DNA of 64,000 nucleotides from Acidithiobacillus ferrooxidans ATCC 23270 (lineage in GTDB: Bacteria > Pseudomonadota > Gammaproteobacteria > Acidithiobacillales > Acidithiobacillaceae). Positions 9,503 through 19,072 of this stretch are shown here, piece by piece. Position 1 is the stretch's first letter, and each line of letters opens with the position of its first letter. Where the stretch lies: assembly GCF_000021485.1 (NCBI RefSeq), contig NC_011761.1:836001-900000 (forward strand). Direction: 5' to 3'. The notes below the pieces were generated by a model. That model ran no database searches and was not told the origin of the DNA. It saw only the letters and a list, made by a program, of their open reading frames with translations. A program made the position numbers and the translations under genes.

Positions 9503-9528
9503 CCATCGGCCGTGTAACCATCGGCCGT
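9499..9528 (+). repeat. Exact tandem duplication of a 15-bp unit
   Basis: Two identical copies of GTAACCATCGGCCGT stand head to tail at 9499-9513 and 9514-9528. The first copy contains the stop codon of the cinA-like gene; the second ends at the candidate recA -35 region. Confidence 0.95.
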
Positions 9529-9556
9529 TTGCCCCGCCCGCCCGCTCAGGTAGAAT
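9529..9556 (+). promoter_or_regulatory. Candidate sigma-70 promoter of recA
   Basis: TTGCCC (9529-9534) and TAGAAT (9551-9556) are 16 bases apart, matching 4/6 and 5/6 of the consensus. They lie about 120 bases before the recA ATG. No E. coli-type LexA box (CTG-N10-CAG) was seen between here and the gene. Confidence 0.45.
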
Positions 9557-9675
9557 GCCGGAAAAGGTTGTTCCGCTAAGCCGCGGTGTCGGTTCAGCGG
9601 GTCCTGCCGCGCGCCACTACAACATGGTGTTTTGCAAGGATGGGTTACCCCTCGATTCTGGAGAAGGAAAATATT

Positions 9676-10713
9676 ATGGATGAACAGCGCAGCAAGGCCC
9701 TTTCGGCGGCCCTGTCACAGATTGACAAACAGTTTGGTAAAGGCGCCGTCATGCGTCTCGGTGATCATAACGCCATCAAGGACATCGAGGTCTACTCCAC
9801 CGGCTCGCTGGGTCTGGATCTGGCGCTGGGTGTTGGCGGACTGCCCCGGGGCCGGGTGGTAGAGATCTACGGGCCGGAATCTTCCGGTAAAACGACTCTC
9901 ACCCTGCATGCCATAGCCAGTTGTCAGGCTGCAGGCGGCACCGCCGCCTTTATCGATGCCGAGCACGCGCTCGACCCAGGCTATGCCCACAAGCTCGGCG
10001 TCGATCTGGAAAACCTCCTGATCTCCCAGCCTGATACCGGCGAGCAGGCCCTGGAAATCGCCGACATGCTGGTGCGCTCCGGTGCCGTGGACCTCATCGT
10101 CATCGACTCCGTGGCCGCTCTGACCCCCAAAGCGGAAATCGAAGGCGACATGGGCGATTCCCACGTCGGTCTGCAGGCGCGTCTGATGAGTCAGGCGTTG
10201 CGCAAGCTCACCGCCAATATCTCCCGGACCAACACCCTGGTCATTTTCATCAACCAGATTCGCATGAAAATCGGGGTGATGTATGGCAGTCCGGAAACCA
10301 CCACCGGTGGTAATGCCCTTAAATTCTACGCTTCCGTGCGCCTTGATATCCGCCGCATCGGCGCGATCAAAAAGAGCGACGAAGTGGTAGGTAACGATAC
10401 CCGCGTCAAGGTGGTCAAGAATAAGGTCGCACCACCTTTCCGCGAAGCCGAATTTGCCATCTATTACGGTGAAGGCATCTCCCGACTGTCCGAACTGGTG
10501 GACCTCGGTGTGAAGTTCGACATCGTCGAAAAAAGCGGCGCCTGGTACAGTTACCAGGGCGAGCGTATTGGTCAGGGCAAGGACAATGCCCGCCAGTACC
10601 TCAAGGAGCATCCGGAACTGGCGGCCAATATCGAGCAGCGGATACGGGCAGCGGCAGCAGGACACCCCCTGGCCTTTGCCGAAGAGGTGGCAGAGCCCGC
10701 AGCGGTCGGCTAG
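9676..10713 (+). CDS. recA: Recombinase A
   Basis: ATP-dependent strand-exchange protein and SOS co-protease. 345 residues from the ATG at 9676, with GGAGAAGG upstream; longer in-frame starts are rejected because RecA begins at this MDEQRSKAL segment. Walker [10 protein letters not shown] near residue 70, [10 protein letters not shown] Walker B, loop L1 ([14 protein letters not shown]) and loop L2 ([20 protein letters not shown]). The C-terminal tail is less acidic than in E. coli. The stop codon TAG is immediately followed by the recX TTG start. Confidence 0.99.
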   Translation: MDEQRSKALSAALSQIDKQFGKGAVMRLGDHNAIKDIEVYSTGSLGLDLALGVGGLPRGRVVEIYGPESSGKTTLTLHAIASCQAAGGTAAFIDAEHALDPGYAHKLGVDLENLLISQPDTGEQALEIADMLVRSGAVDLIVIDSVAALTPKAEIEGDMGDSHVGLQARLMSQALRKLTANISRTNTLVIFINQIRMKIGVMYGSPETTTGGNALKFYASVRLDIRRIGAIKKSDEVVGNDTRVKVVKNKVAPPFREAEFAIYYGEGISRLSELVDLGVKFDIVEKSGAWYSYQGERIGQGKDNARQYLKEHPELAANIEQRIRAAAAGHPLAFAEEVAEPAAVG

Positions 10714-11166
10714 TTGACGACAGAACGCAGCGATCCCACCGCGCTGGCGCTACGGTTGCTGGCGCGCCGGGAGTATGGGCGCCGGGAGTTGGGTGACAAA
10801 CTGCTCCGTGCGGGATGTGACGCAGGGGACGTGGCGCTGGCGCTGGATGCGCTCGCCGCCGCCGGTTATCAGGATGACGCGCGTTATGTGGAAATGCTCA
10901 CCCGTACCCGTGTGCGTCAGGGGCACGGGCCCTTGCGCTTGCGTCAGGACTTGCAGCGGGCGGGGATCGAGGTTGGCGCAGACCCCGAGATTGACTGGTT
11001 GCAGCAAGCGCAAGCCGTCTGTCGGAAGCGTTTCGGCAACACGCCGCCGGCGGACGCCAGAGATTATGCCCGGCGCGCCCGTTTCCTGGCGGGGCGGGGA
11101 TTTACCGGAGAGACGATTCGCCAGGTGCTGGGCGCCGGCAGAGAAAGGGATTTCGCTGCCGATTGA
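10714..11166 (+). CDS. recX: RecX regulatory protein
   Basis: Small helical-repeat protein that binds RecA filaments and limits their extension. 150 residues, with typical RecX blocks: ALRLLARREYGRRELGDKLLRAG, LAAAGYQDDARYVEMLTRTRVRQGHGPLRL split over two repeats, and a C-terminal ARRARFLAGRGFTGETIRQVL. It begins at TTG directly after the recA TAG with no intergenic base and no Shine-Dalgarno of its own outside recA, so translation is probably coupled to recA and kept low. Confidence 0.95.
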   Translation: MTTERSDPTALALRLLARREYGRRELGDKLLRAGCDAGDVALALDALAAAGYQDDARYVEMLTRTRVRQGHGPLRLRQDLQRAGIEVGADPEIDWLQQAQAVCRKRFGNTPPADARDYARRARFLAGRGFTGETIRQVLGAGRERDFAAD

Positions 11167-11235
11167 CAGCGGGTGAGGGGGCGGAGAAACCCCGCCCGGA
11201 GACAAAAACACTTTATCTTTAACAACGGAAGACCG

Positions 11236-13869
11236 ATGCAAGCGCAAGCCATTCGCCAAGCTTTTCTGGAGTATTTTGTGGAACAGGGGCATCAGATCGT
11301 GCCCTCCAGCCCCCTGATCCCTCGTAACGATCCGACCCTGCTGTTTACCAATGCCGGTATGGTGCCCTTCAAGGACGTGTTTCTTGGCCTGGAAACCCGT
11401 CCCTACCGGCGCGCCGTTTCCTCGCAGCGTTGCATGCGCGCGGGTGGCAAACACAACGATCTGGAAAATGTCGGCTACACAGCGCGGCACCATACCTTCT
11501 TCGAGATGCTGGGCAACTTCTCTTTTGGCGACTATTTCAAGCGTGAAGTGATCGGCTTTGCCTGGCGTTTCCTCACCGAACGTCTGGGCCTGCCGCCGGA
11601 AAAGCTCTGGATTACGGTTTACGAGGAGGATGATGAGGCGGCCGACATCTGGATGAACGAGATCGGTATCGATCCCGCGCGCCTCTCCCGCTGCGGCGAA
11701 AAGGACAACTTCTGGAGCATGGGCGACACCGGCCCCTGCGGCCCCTGTTCGGAGATTTTCTATGACCACGGCCCCCATATTCCCGGAGGCCCTCCGGGCA
11801 GTCCGGAGGAAGACGGCGATCGCTATATCGAAATCTGGAATCTGGTCTTCATGCAGTTTGACCGGGACAGCAGCGGCACCCTGACCCCTCTGCCAAAACC
11901 CTCCGTCGATACCGGCATGGGTCTGGAGCGTCTCGCGGCCGTGCTCCAGGGCGTACATAACAACTATGACACCGATCTCTTCAAGCCGCTGATTGCCGCA
12001 GCAGCCACCATCAGCGGCAAAACATATGGGAGCGATGCGGCGACGGACATCAGTTTGCGGGTGCTGGCGGATCACATCCGTGCCTGCAGCTTTCTCATCA
12101 CCGATGGCGTCCTGCCCGCCAACGAAGGCCGCGGCTATGTGCTGCGCCGCATCATCCGCCGCGCCGTGCGTCATGGCCGCAAGCTGGGCATGGAGACGGT
12201 ATTTTTCCATCAACTGGTGGCGCCGCTGGTGGCGGAGATGGGCAGTGCCTTTCCCGAACTCACGCGGGCACAGCGCGAAGTGGAGCGCGCTCTGGAGCGT
12301 GAGGAAACCCGTTTCCGGGAAACGCTGGAGCGCGGACTCAGTCTGCTGGAGGAGGCCATTGCGGATCTTGCAGCGGGTGCCGCCATTCCCGGCGAGATCA
12401 TTTTCCGGCTCGCAGATACCTTTGGTTTCCCCGTCGATCTAACCGCTGATATCGCCCGCGAGCGCGATCTGATCATGGATATGGAGGGCTACGAGGCGGC
12501 TATGGCGGAGCAGCGCAGCCGCTCCCGTGCCGCCTGGGCGGGCAGCGGTGAGGTCAAGACCGAGCGGGTGTACCACGATCTGGCCATGCGGCTGCCGGTT
12601 ACCGAGTTCACCGGCTATTCGACCTGTGCCGATGAGGGGAAGGTGGTGGCGCTGATCCGCGATGGTGAAGAGGTGGCCTTCCTCGAAGCGGGGGACATGG
12701 GAGTGGTTATTCTCGATCGGACGCCCTTTTACGGGGAGTCCGGCGGGCAGGCGGGAGACCGTGGCGAGCTCCAGTCGGATGATGCCCTGTTTGCCGTGAC
12801 GGACACCCAAAAGCCCATGGGTCACCTGCATGTGCATTTGGGGCGCATGGAATCCGGGCGCCTGCGGGTCGGCGATATGGTGGTTGCCAGCATCGACGAA
12901 GTGGCCAGACGGGCGACGGCCGCACATCACTCCGCGACCCACCTGCTCCATGCCGCCTTGCGCAACATTCTCGGCAGTCATGTGCAGCAGAAGGGTTCGC
13001 TGGTCAACCCGGAGCGGCTGCGTTTCGACTTCAGTCAGCCGGAGCCGGTGACGGCCGCACAGTTGCGGGAAATCGAGCGCGTGGTCAACGCCGCTATCCG
13101 TAATAATGTCGGCGCCGAAACCCGGATCCTGCCTGTCGCCGAGGCACAGGCCCTGGGTGCCATGGCGCTCTTCGGCGAGAAGTACGGAGACGAGGTGCGG
13201 GTGGTGCGCATGGGTGACTTCTCCATGGAACTCTGTGGCGGCACCCATGTGGAGGCGCTGGGCGATATAGGTGTTTTCAAGATCCTCAGCGAAAGCGGCG
13301 TGGCAGCGGGTATCCGGCGTATCGAAGCAGTCACCGGCGCGGTGGCGCTGGAGGCTATTCAGCGTGATGAAGAACGCCTGCAAGCGGCGGCCGGACTGTT
13401 GAAAGTTGCCCCTGCAGAACTGGACCAACGTCTGGCGCAAACCCTGGAACGCCTGCGCCAGTTAGAAAAAGAGCTGGAAAAGGTCAAGCGGGATGAAGCC
13501 GCCAGAGCGGGTGCCGATCTTGCCGCAGAGGCCGAGGATGTGGGCGGAGTACCGGTATTGATCAGGCGCCTGGAGGGGATGGATGGCAAAGCCTTGCGCG
13601 ATGCCCTGGATCGCCTGCGCAGTCAGTTACCTGACGGCGTCATCGTCCTTGCGGGCGTGGAAAGGGAGAAAGTGGCGTTGATTGCCGGAGTCGGTAAAGG
13701 ATTGACTGGACGGGTTCACGCCGGAGAACTGGTGAACACCGTGGCACAACCGTTGGGCGGCAAGGGGGGTGGGCGTCCGGAACTGGCGCAGGCCGGGGCC
13801 GGCAATCCGGCGGCCTTGGATGCCGCCCTCGCCGCCGCCCGCGACTGGGTCAAAGGCAAACTCGGCTAG
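11236..13869 (+). CDS. alaS: Alanyl-tRNA synthetase
   Basis: Class II synthetase, 877 residues (E. coli 876). Catalytic core at the N terminus with motif 1-2 segments ([53 protein letters not shown]) and motif 3 [10 protein letters not shown]. Editing domain with the zinc ligands HHSATHLLH and CGGTHV. C-terminal coiled coil ([20 protein letters not shown]) and a final DHHA1/C-Ala domain with [14 protein letters not shown]. The start at 11236 was chosen to match the [15 protein letters not shown] terminus. It follows recX by 69 bases, the classical recA-recX-alaS order. Confidence 0.98.
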   Translation: MQAQAIRQAFLEYFVEQGHQIVPSSPLIPRNDPTLLFTNAGMVPFKDVFLGLETRPYRRAVSSQRCMRAGGKHNDLENVGYTARHHTFFEMLGNFSFGDYFKREVIGFAWRFLTERLGLPPEKLWITVYEEDDEAADIWMNEIGIDPARLSRCGEKDNFWSMGDTGPCGPCSEIFYDHGPHIPGGPPGSPEEDGDRYIEIWNLVFMQFDRDSSGTLTPLPKPSVDTGMGLERLAAVLQGVHNNYDTDLFKPLIAAAATISGKTYGSDAATDISLRVLADHIRACSFLITDGVLPANEGRGYVLRRIIRRAVRHGRKLGMETVFFHQLVAPLVAEMGSAFPELTRAQREVERALEREETRFRETLERGLSLLEEAIADLAAGAAIPGEIIFRLADTFGFPVDLTADIARERDLIMDMEGYEAAMAEQRSRSRAAWAGSGEVKTERVYHDLAMRLPVTEFTGYSTCADEGKVVALIRDGEEVAFLEAGDMGVVILDRTPFYGESGGQAGDRGELQSDDALFAVTDTQKPMGHLHVHLGRMESGRLRVGDMVVASIDEVARRATAAHHSATHLLHAALRNILGSHVQQKGSLVNPERLRFDFSQPEPVTAAQLREIERVVNAAIRNNVGAETRILPVAEAQALGAMALFGEKYGDEVRVVRMGDFSMELCGGTHVEALGDIGVFKILSESGVAAGIRRIEAVTGAVALEAIQRDEERLQAAAGLLKVAPAELDQRLAQTLERLRQLEKELEKVKRDEAARAGADLAAEAEDVGGVPVLIRRLEGMDGKALRDALDRLRSQLPDGVIVLAGVEREKVALIAGVGKGLTGRVHAGELVNTVAQPLGGKGGGRPELAQAGAGNPAALDAALAAARDWVKGKLG

Positions 13870-13880
13870 TTTCGACCCTG

Positions 13881-13908
13881 CCACGATCCTTGTCAGTGAG
13901 GACCGTGG
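13881..13908. terminator. Hairpin between convergent alaS and the hydrogenase operon
   Basis: Interrupted inverted repeat: CCACG-A-TCCT pairs with AGGA-C-CGTGG around an 8-base loop, 11 bases after the alaS stop and covering the end of the convergent gene. There is no clear U-tract, so its role as a terminator is weakly supported. Confidence 0.3.
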
Positions 13909-14471
13909 CCTTGGTCATGGCCGTCATGTCCCCGACCAGGTCCACCACGATCCTCCGGTCGCTGCGCAGGTCCGTGGCCTTCCGGCCCCCGAAAGGCGCC
14001 GGGGCCCCGCTGCTCCGGTCCACGATACTGTGGTTGCGGACGTTCCGCCGGACGGAAATGGCGCCACTGTGGGTCGCGATAATGGCGCCGGGCATCGCGC
14101 TGGACGTTTTGCCAGTCGCGGTAATTCCAGTGACGGAGCGCGGGTGGCGGCGCGGCGATGGGGCGCCATGGTCCGCGATAGCCCGGCCCGGCCCACCAGC
14201 GGTTACCGTAATAGTAATAGTAGCTTGAGCCCAGATAGAAAATGGGCTGAGGCACGCCATAGGCGGCGTAAACTCCGAGGTTGCTCAACCAGATCATCAG
14301 GGGTGGCGTGGCGATCGCCATCGGCGGATAGCCCGGTGCCGCATAGATGGGTGGTGCCCCGACATTCAACTGTATGTCTACGGGGGATGCGCTGGCCCCG
14401 GTGACTGCCGTTCCGGCGCACAGGACGGCGCCGGATACCAACCAGGCGATGTGACGCTGTTTCCCGTTCAT
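13893..14471 (-). CDS. Exported Tyr/Trp/Gly- and His-rich protein of unknown function
   Basis: 192 residues from the ATG at 14471. The N terminus is a clear Sec signal peptide (a KQR-positive start, a hydrophobic stretch to about residue 24, and ASA-type cleavage). The mature part starts with hydrophobic Pro-rich sequence, then an aromatic patch SSYYYYYGNRWWAGPGYRGP, similar in style to WXXGXW-repeat periplasmic proteins, then an Arg-rich segment and a His/Gly/Pro tail ending GHDGHDQGHGPH. The start overlaps the stop of the hydrogenase protease by ATGA and has a strong GGAGGAG, so it is the last gene of the hydrogenase operon. I do not recognise a function; metal binding by the His tail is only a guess. 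Confidence 0.75.
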   Translation of the reverse strand: MNGKQRHIAWLVSGAVLCAGTAVTGASASPVDIQLNVGAPPIYAAPGYPPMAIATPPLMIWLSNLGVYAAYGVPQPIFYLGSSYYYYYGNRWWAGPGYRGPWRPIAAPPPALRHWNYRDWQNVQRDARRHYRDPQWRHFRPAERPQPQYRGPEQRGPGAFRGPEGHGPAQRPEDRGGPGRGHDGHDQGHGPH

Positions 14472-14986
14472 AAGGATGCTCCTCCAGACTTTTGTTTGGA
14501 CTCCATCGCTAAAGGTACCACCCCGGGTTCCTTCATGCACACCCGGATATCGTCGATGATCGCCGGCCAAAGAATGGCCACCAGGTCGCTGAGTGGCGGA
14601 GGGGGAGGTGCCCGGCCCGTCTCGATCCCGTAAATAAGCACCCGGGGCGGCAGATCCTCCAGGGCGCGGCCCAGGGCCAGGGCCTCGGCCACACCGAAGC
14701 CATGGCTCGACAGCAGCCCAGTGCCGTCGTCCAGTTCCAGCATATCCAGGCGCCGCACTGTGCCGGGCAGCGCGCCGCTACGCATGGCATCCAGGAGAAT
14801 GGCCAGACGCGCGCCGCGCATGGCCGGGAGCAGGAGGCTGCCGGGGCGATCGCAGAGCGTGACGTGGACCATTCCCGCGGGGAAATACCTGGGCAGACCC
14901 GCCTGTTCCAGGGCCTCCGCGAGCCGCCAACCCAGATCGTCGCCCGCGACGGGCGAACCGATGCCAAGGATGCGGACCGGGTTCAC
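14468..14986 (-). CDS. [NiFe]-hydrogenase maturation endopeptidase (M52-like)
   Basis: 172 residues from a GTG that overlaps the TGA of the hydrogenase large subunit (GTGA); the longer open frame upstream lies inside that gene. The family start VRILGIGSPVAGDDLGWRL matches the GIGN-x-L-x-GDDG signature of HyaD/HycI-type proteases, whose acidic residues bind the nickel of the precursor. Later blocks are LAILLDAMRSGALPGTVRRL and SSHGFGVAEALALGRAL, with the conserved Asp and His. It would clip the short C-terminal tail of the alpha subunit encoded directly upstream. Confidence 0.9.
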   Translation of the reverse strand: MNPVRILGIGSPVAGDDLGWRLAEALEQAGLPRYFPAGMVHVTLCDRPGSLLLPAMRGARLAILLDAMRSGALPGTVRRLDMLELDDGTGLLSSHGFGVAEALALGRALEDLPPRVLIYGIETGRAPPPPPLSDLVAILWPAIIDDIRVCMKEPGVVPLAMESKQKSGGASL

Positions 14987-16281
14987 CGCCGTTCCAGCCG
15001 AACCTTCAGGAAATGGGTGGCGCAAGAGATGCAGGGATCGTAGTTGCGGATCACCATTTCGGCTTGCTGGCGCAGGGTCTCGCCGTCCCGGTCCAGACCC
15101 AGGGTCTCCAGGGAGTGACGCAGGTCCGCCTCCATACGCGCCTGATTCTGGCTGGTGGGCGGGACGATGCGGGCGTGCAGCACCTGACCTGCGGCATCCA
15201 GATCGTAGCGGTGCCAGAGTAGGCCGCGGGGGGCCTCCGTGCACCCGTAACCGATGCCGACGCGCGGTACGGCGGGGACGAAGGGTGCCTCTGGCTCGGT
15301 GTAATCTTCCAGCAGGCGGCTGGTCTCCAGAAGGGCATAATGGATCTCTGCCGCCCGCGCGACAATGCTGTGGAACATGTTGCGGCTGGGAAAAGCGATG
15401 CCGGTACGCCCCAGGGCCTCCCGGACGGGCATATGCAGGCGATCCAGATTGAGGTTGAGCCGCGCAAGGGGACCCACCAGGTAGGGGCGTCCGTCCAGCG
15501 CCGCATAGAGGGCGGTGGAGTGGGGTTCCTGATGCTCCCGGAAATGGCTTTCGTAGTCGGCGATGGGAATGTCCAGGCCGTCACTGGAGACGATGCGCCC
15601 CTCGTTCATGGGGTACTCATCCGGGTGGCGCAGGGCGACACTGACAAAGTCCTGAGGGTCGTCGGGCAGGTTCAGCGCGGCGGTCCAGGCCACCAGGGCT
15701 TCGGCCCCCGGCAGGGCAGCCCGCACCTGCTCCCGGAGTACCGCCGCCTCCGCCCGGCTGGGCGCACGGTGAAAGCCCCCCACCCGGGCACCCACGGGAT
15801 GCACCGAGCGACCGCCGAAAAAGCGGATGATCTCATTGCCCAATGCCTGGAGGGCGAGCCCCCGGCGCACGATGTCGGGATGCGCGCGCGCCATCTCGGA
15901 GGCGCTGCTGTAACCCAGGAAATCGGGCGCTGCCAGCAGATGGATGTGCAGGCTGTGGCTCTGTATCCACTCGCCGCAGTAGAACACGCGGCGCATGGCC
16001 CGCACCCAGGGACCGGGTGCCTGGCCGAAGATACCCTCGATGGCATGCACGGCGCTCATCTGATAGGCCACCGGGCAGATGCCGCAGATGCGTGCCACCA
16101 TGTCCGGGATCTCCTGGTATTCCCGGCCTTCCAGGAACTTCTCGAAGAGTCGAGGCGGCTCGAAAATGCGCAGGCGCAGGGTTTGAATGCGCCCGTCATG
16201 CACTTCCAGATCCAGGGCGCCTTCCCCCTCCACCCGCGCCAGGACCGGCACGCAAAGGCTGATCTCACGGCTTTGGGTCAT
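14983..16281 (-). CDS. hydA: Group 3b [NiFe]-hydrogenase, alpha (large, catalytic) subunit
   Basis: 432 residues; the ATG at 16281 overlaps the end of the small-subunit gene. It holds the NiFe(CN)2CO site. The L1 motif is RICGICPVAYQMSA, with Tyr where many hydrogenases have His (RxCGxCxxxH). The L2 motif near the C terminus is DPCISCATH, followed by a nine-residue tail (FLKVRLERR) that the downstream protease should remove. Early LARVEGEG and the RSVHPVGARVGGFHRAP block are typical of cytosolic group 3 enzymes. With the three upstream genes it forms a soluble NAD(P)H-linked, reversible hydrogenase (sulfhydrogenase type). Confidence 0.95.
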   Translation of the reverse strand: MTQSREISLCVPVLARVEGEGALDLEVHDGRIQTLRLRIFEPPRLFEKFLEGREYQEIPDMVARICGICPVAYQMSAVHAIEGIFGQAPGPWVRAMRRVFYCGEWIQSHSLHIHLLAAPDFLGYSSASEMARAHPDIVRRGLALQALGNEIIRFFGGRSVHPVGARVGGFHRAPSRAEAAVLREQVRAALPGAEALVAWTAALNLPDDPQDFVSVALRHPDEYPMNEGRIVSSDGLDIPIADYESHFREHQEPHSTALYAALDGRPYLVGPLARLNLNLDRLHMPVREALGRTGIAFPSRNMFHSIVARAAEIHYALLETSRLLEDYTEPEAPFVPAVPRVGIGYGCTEAPRGLLWHRYDLDAAGQVLHARIVPPTSQNQARMEADLRHSLETLGLDRDGETLRQQAEMVIRNYDPCISCATHFLKVRLERR

Positions 16282-17062
16282 GGACCTGCTCCCGCCAATG
16301 GCGGCCAGCCTCGGCAAAGGCCGGGGCGCCGCTGTTGATGAAGAGGAATCGCCGCGCGACGGCCTCCGGCACCAGGCCGAGTCCCTCCAACCGTCGCCCC
16401 AATGCCGTGGCGTTGGGATTTTCCGCCGGCCCATAGCAGGCGTAGCAATCGCGTCCGAAACGGGGGCACAGCGCCCCGCAGCCGGTGAGCGTCACCGGGC
16501 CCATGCATGGCAGTCCCTTGGCCACCAGTACGCAGACCGCTTGATGGCGTTTACACTCCAGGCACACCTTGTCCTTTTCGAGCGCTGGCACGACCTCGAA
16601 GAGGAGGGCGCGCACCGCCCCCAGGACCTGGCGCCCGTTCACCGGACAGCCCCACAGTTCCAGATCCACCGGGACATGGGCGGCGATGGGGGTGGAGGTG
16701 GCCAGGCTATGGATGTGTTCGGGCTGGGCGTAGATCTCCGCAATCCAGCCGGGGCCGTCGGCCAAGTTGCGCAAGGCCTGGAGGCCGCCAGCGGTGGCAC
16801 AGGCGCCGATGCTGATAAGGTGGCGGCTGTTTTTACGGATTTTCTGGATGCGCTCCTCGTCTTCGGGCGTGGAGACACTCCCCTCCACGAAGGCGATGTC
16901 CACGACGGCATCCGGGTCCACGGGGCCGGCCTCGGCGAAGTGAACGATCTCCACCAGCTCGGCAAGCCGCAGCAGGTCTTCCCCCAGATTCAGGAAGGCC
17001 AATTGACAACCGTCGCAAGAACTGAACTTGTGCACCGCAAGGCGTGGTTTGGCAGCGGCCAT
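16265..17062 (-). CDS. hydD: Group 3b [NiFe]-hydrogenase, delta (small, Fe-S) subunit
   Basis: 265 residues from the ATG at 17062. It carries the electron-transfer Fe-S clusters of the hydrogenase module. Proximal cluster ligands: SSCDGCQLAFLN (residues about 13-24), IGACATAGG and WGCPVNG. Later Cys groups CLECKR and LTGCGALCPRFGRDCYACYG bind the other clusters. There is no twin-arginine signal, in line with a cytoplasmic enzyme. It lies 4 bases after the gamma gene and overlaps the alpha gene by 17 bases. Confidence 0.95.
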   Translation of the reverse strand: MAAAKPRLAVHKFSSCDGCQLAFLNLGEDLLRLAELVEIVHFAEAGPVDPDAVVDIAFVEGSVSTPEDEERIQKIRKNSRHLISIGACATAGGLQALRNLADGPGWIAEIYAQPEHIHSLATSTPIAAHVPVDLELWGCPVNGRQVLGAVRALLFEVVPALEKDKVCLECKRHQAVCVLVAKGLPCMGPVTLTGCGALCPRFGRDCYACYGPAENPNATALGRRLEGLGLVPEAVARRFLFINSGAPAFAEAGRHWREQVHDPKP

Positions 17063-17066
17063 GACG

Positions 17067-17897
17067 TCAAAATCCTCGCTCGCCCAGCAGGGCCTGGATC
17101 TCCGGGTAGGGGAAGACCGGGCCATCCCGGCAGACGAAGTGCCCCCCCATCTGACAATGGCCGCAATGACCGATGGCGCAGTGCATGCTGCGCTCCATGC
17201 CGAGCCACAAATCCTCCTCCGCCACGCCGCGCCGCAGCAGCTCCTGCACGGCCGCCCGCATCATGGGCTCGGGGCCGCACATCATCATCAGCGCACCGGG
17301 ATCGAACTGCACGCGGTCGAAGAGGACCGTTACCGGCCCCACCTGTCCGAACCAGCCGGGGCTGCCCACGTCCGCCGCCAGCCCCACCTGCACATCGGGC
17401 AGCCGACTCCAGGCTTCATACTGGGCGCGCCAGATGAGGTCGTCGGTATGCTTGACCCCTTGCAGGATGGTGAGCCGCCCGAAGCGTTCCCGCCGCCGCA
17501 GGATGTAGTGGATGACCGAAACCACCGGCGCGCAGCCCAGCCCCCCGGTGAGGAGCACGATGTCCCTGCCTTCGGCCAGTTTCAGAGGCCAGCCCCGGCC
17601 GTAAGGTCCGCGCAGGCCCAGGCGGGCGCCCTTCCCCAGGCGCGCCAGCCCCTGGGTGACCCGGCCCACGGCACGGATGGTATGATCGATGAGGTGCTCA
17701 TCTTCTGGGTCGGAGACGATGGAAATGGGCACCTCGCCCACCCCATAAAGATAAATCATGTTGAACTGGCCCGGCTGAAAGCGATAGCGGGCCTGCATTT
17801 CCGGCTCGGTGAAGGCGAGGCGCAGGGTGAAGATGGTGGGGGATTCCTGAACGCGCTCCAGGACCTCGACCTCGTGGGGAAGGTAAGGATCAGACAT
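17067..17897 (-). CDS. hydG: Group 3b [NiFe]-hydrogenase, gamma subunit (FAD/NAD(P)-binding)
   Basis: 276 residues from the ATG at 17897, with GGAGGG 4 bases upstream; a GTG 4 codons earlier is the alternative. It is a ferredoxin-NADP reductase-like module exchanging electrons with NAD(P)H. FAD part with YRFQPGQFNMIYLYGVGEVP and ISIVSD; NAD(P) part with LLTGGLGCAPVVSVIHYIL; C-terminal [2Fe-2S] site with C-x4-C-x2-C-x7-C in MHCAIGHCGHCQMGGHFVC. It overlaps the beta gene stop by 8 bases. Confidence 0.94.
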   Translation of the reverse strand: MSDPYLPHEVEVLERVQESPTIFTLRLAFTEPEMQARYRFQPGQFNMIYLYGVGEVPISIVSDPEDEHLIDHTIRAVGRVTQGLARLGKGARLGLRGPYGRGWPLKLAEGRDIVLLTGGLGCAPVVSVIHYILRRRERFGRLTILQGVKHTDDLIWRAQYEAWSRLPDVQVGLAADVGSPGWFGQVGPVTVLFDRVQFDPGALMMMCGPEPMMRAAVQELLRRGVAEEDLWLGMERSMHCAIGHCGHCQMGGHFVCRDGPVFPYPEIQALLGERGF

Positions 17898-18996
17898 GAT
17901 TCCCTCCACAGACGGCCGCCGCTTCCGCGGTGATATCGATGCCAGCCGGGCACCACGCGATGCAGCGTCCGCAGCCCACGCACCCGGAGCGGCCGTACTG
18001 GTCGTGCCAGCTCCCGAGCTTGTGGGTCAGCCATTGGCGATAGCGCTGGCGGGTGTCAGCGCGGATGACGATGCCGTGGATAGCGCTGTGGCCTTCGGTG
18101 AAACAGGAGTCCCATTGCCGGTAATGGGTACTGTTCAGGCCGTTCAGGGCGGGTTCCTCCATCTCGGCGTGGCAGAAACAGGTGGGGCAGACGGAGCTGC
18201 AGTTGGTGCAGGACAGGCAGCGCTGGGCCACATCGTCCCAATGGGGGTGGTGAAGGTTGGCAAAGAGGCCATCACGCAGGTTGCGGGACGGCAGGGCGCG
18301 TTGCTGCGCCTGGGCGGCAGCAACGATCTCCCCGTCGGCGGCGGCCTGCTGGGCGGGATCCAAGGCTTCGATGGGTAGTTGCCCAAGCAGTGCCTCGCCC
18401 TTGGGACTCCCCACCGTCACCATGAACCCCTCGTCCAGTTCCGCCAGGGCCAGGTCGAAACCCGACGCGGCCCGCGGCCCGTCGCCGGTAGAGGCGCAGA
18501 AACAGGTGGCCGCAGGTTGGGTGCAATGCACCGCCACCAAAAAAAGGTTTCTGCGCCGGGCGCCATAATGGGGATCCGGGAAAGGCCCTTCCAGGAAGTG
18601 CTGGTCTTGCAGACGCAGGGCCGCCAGATCGCAGGCGCGCACCCCGATGACGGCGGTGGGCGGGGCTTCCGGTATCTCGGGGTGAAAGGTGATGCCCCCG
18701 TCACTCCCCGCAGCGCTGGTCCAGAGGGCCTCCCGGGGGGCGAAGAGCAGCGGCTTGAGGGCCTGGGGACCGTTGGCCCAAGAGAAACAGCGCGGGCTCT
18801 CGTCGCGGTGGAGCCGATACGCGCCCGGCTGCTGATGATCGTGGACCCCCCGCGGCAGATCGTCGGCGCTGCCCAACTCTTCGTAGACAATGGCGCCATC
18901 CCGCACCTTGGGACCCAGACAGCAGTAGCCTGCCGCAGTCAAGGCAGTCAGCAGATGCTGTAAGCAGGGGCGAGGAAGAAAACCGGGTGCGGTCAT
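17890..18996 (-). CDS. hydB: Group 3b [NiFe]-hydrogenase, beta subunit (4Fe-4S ferredoxin-like)
   Basis: 368 residues from the ATG at 18996; the open frame runs further upstream but only this start gives the family N terminus. An N-terminal alpha/beta part includes [17 protein letters not shown]. Two [4Fe-4S] motifs follow at the C terminus: [16 protein letters not shown] and [16 protein letters not shown]. It passes electrons between the gamma and delta subunits. It is the first gene of the beta-gamma-delta-alpha order known from Pyrococcus sulfhydrogenase I. The gap to slt on the same strand is only 76 bases; a TACTAT -10-like hexamer is present there but no firm -35. Confidence 0.93.
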   Translation of the reverse strand: MTAPGFLPRPCLQHLLTALTAAGYCCLGPKVRDGAIVYEELGSADDLPRGVHDHQQPGAYRLHRDESPRCFSWANGPQALKPLLFAPREALWTSAAGSDGGITFHPEIPEAPPTAVIGVRACDLAALRLQDQHFLEGPFPDPHYGARRRNLFLVAVHCTQPAATCFCASTGDGPRAASGFDLALAELDEGFMVTVGSPKGEALLGQLPIEALDPAQQAAADGEIVAAAQAQQRALPSRNLRDGLFANLHHPHWDDVAQRCLSCTNCSSVCPTCFCHAEMEEPALNGLNSTHYRQWDSCFTEGHSAIHGIVIRADTRQRYRQWLTHKLGSWHDQYGRSGCVGCGRCIAWCPAGIDITAEAAAVCGGNHV

Positions 18997-19072
18997 GGTG
19001 ATGCAGAGTCCCTGACGCCTGTGGATAACAACATAGTATAGACGGAGTGCGTCGCATGAACTGCCAAGCAGA

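Noticed and set aside
13769-14404. 211-residue plus-strand frame after alaS
   Set aside because: Overlaps alaS and is antisense to the exported protein, which has a signal peptide, a Shine-Dalgarno and operon coupling.
19030-19072. TGGCAGTTCATGC before hydB (minus strand) as a sigma-54 promoter of the hydrogenase
   Set aside because: Same wrong spacing (8 instead of 10 bases).
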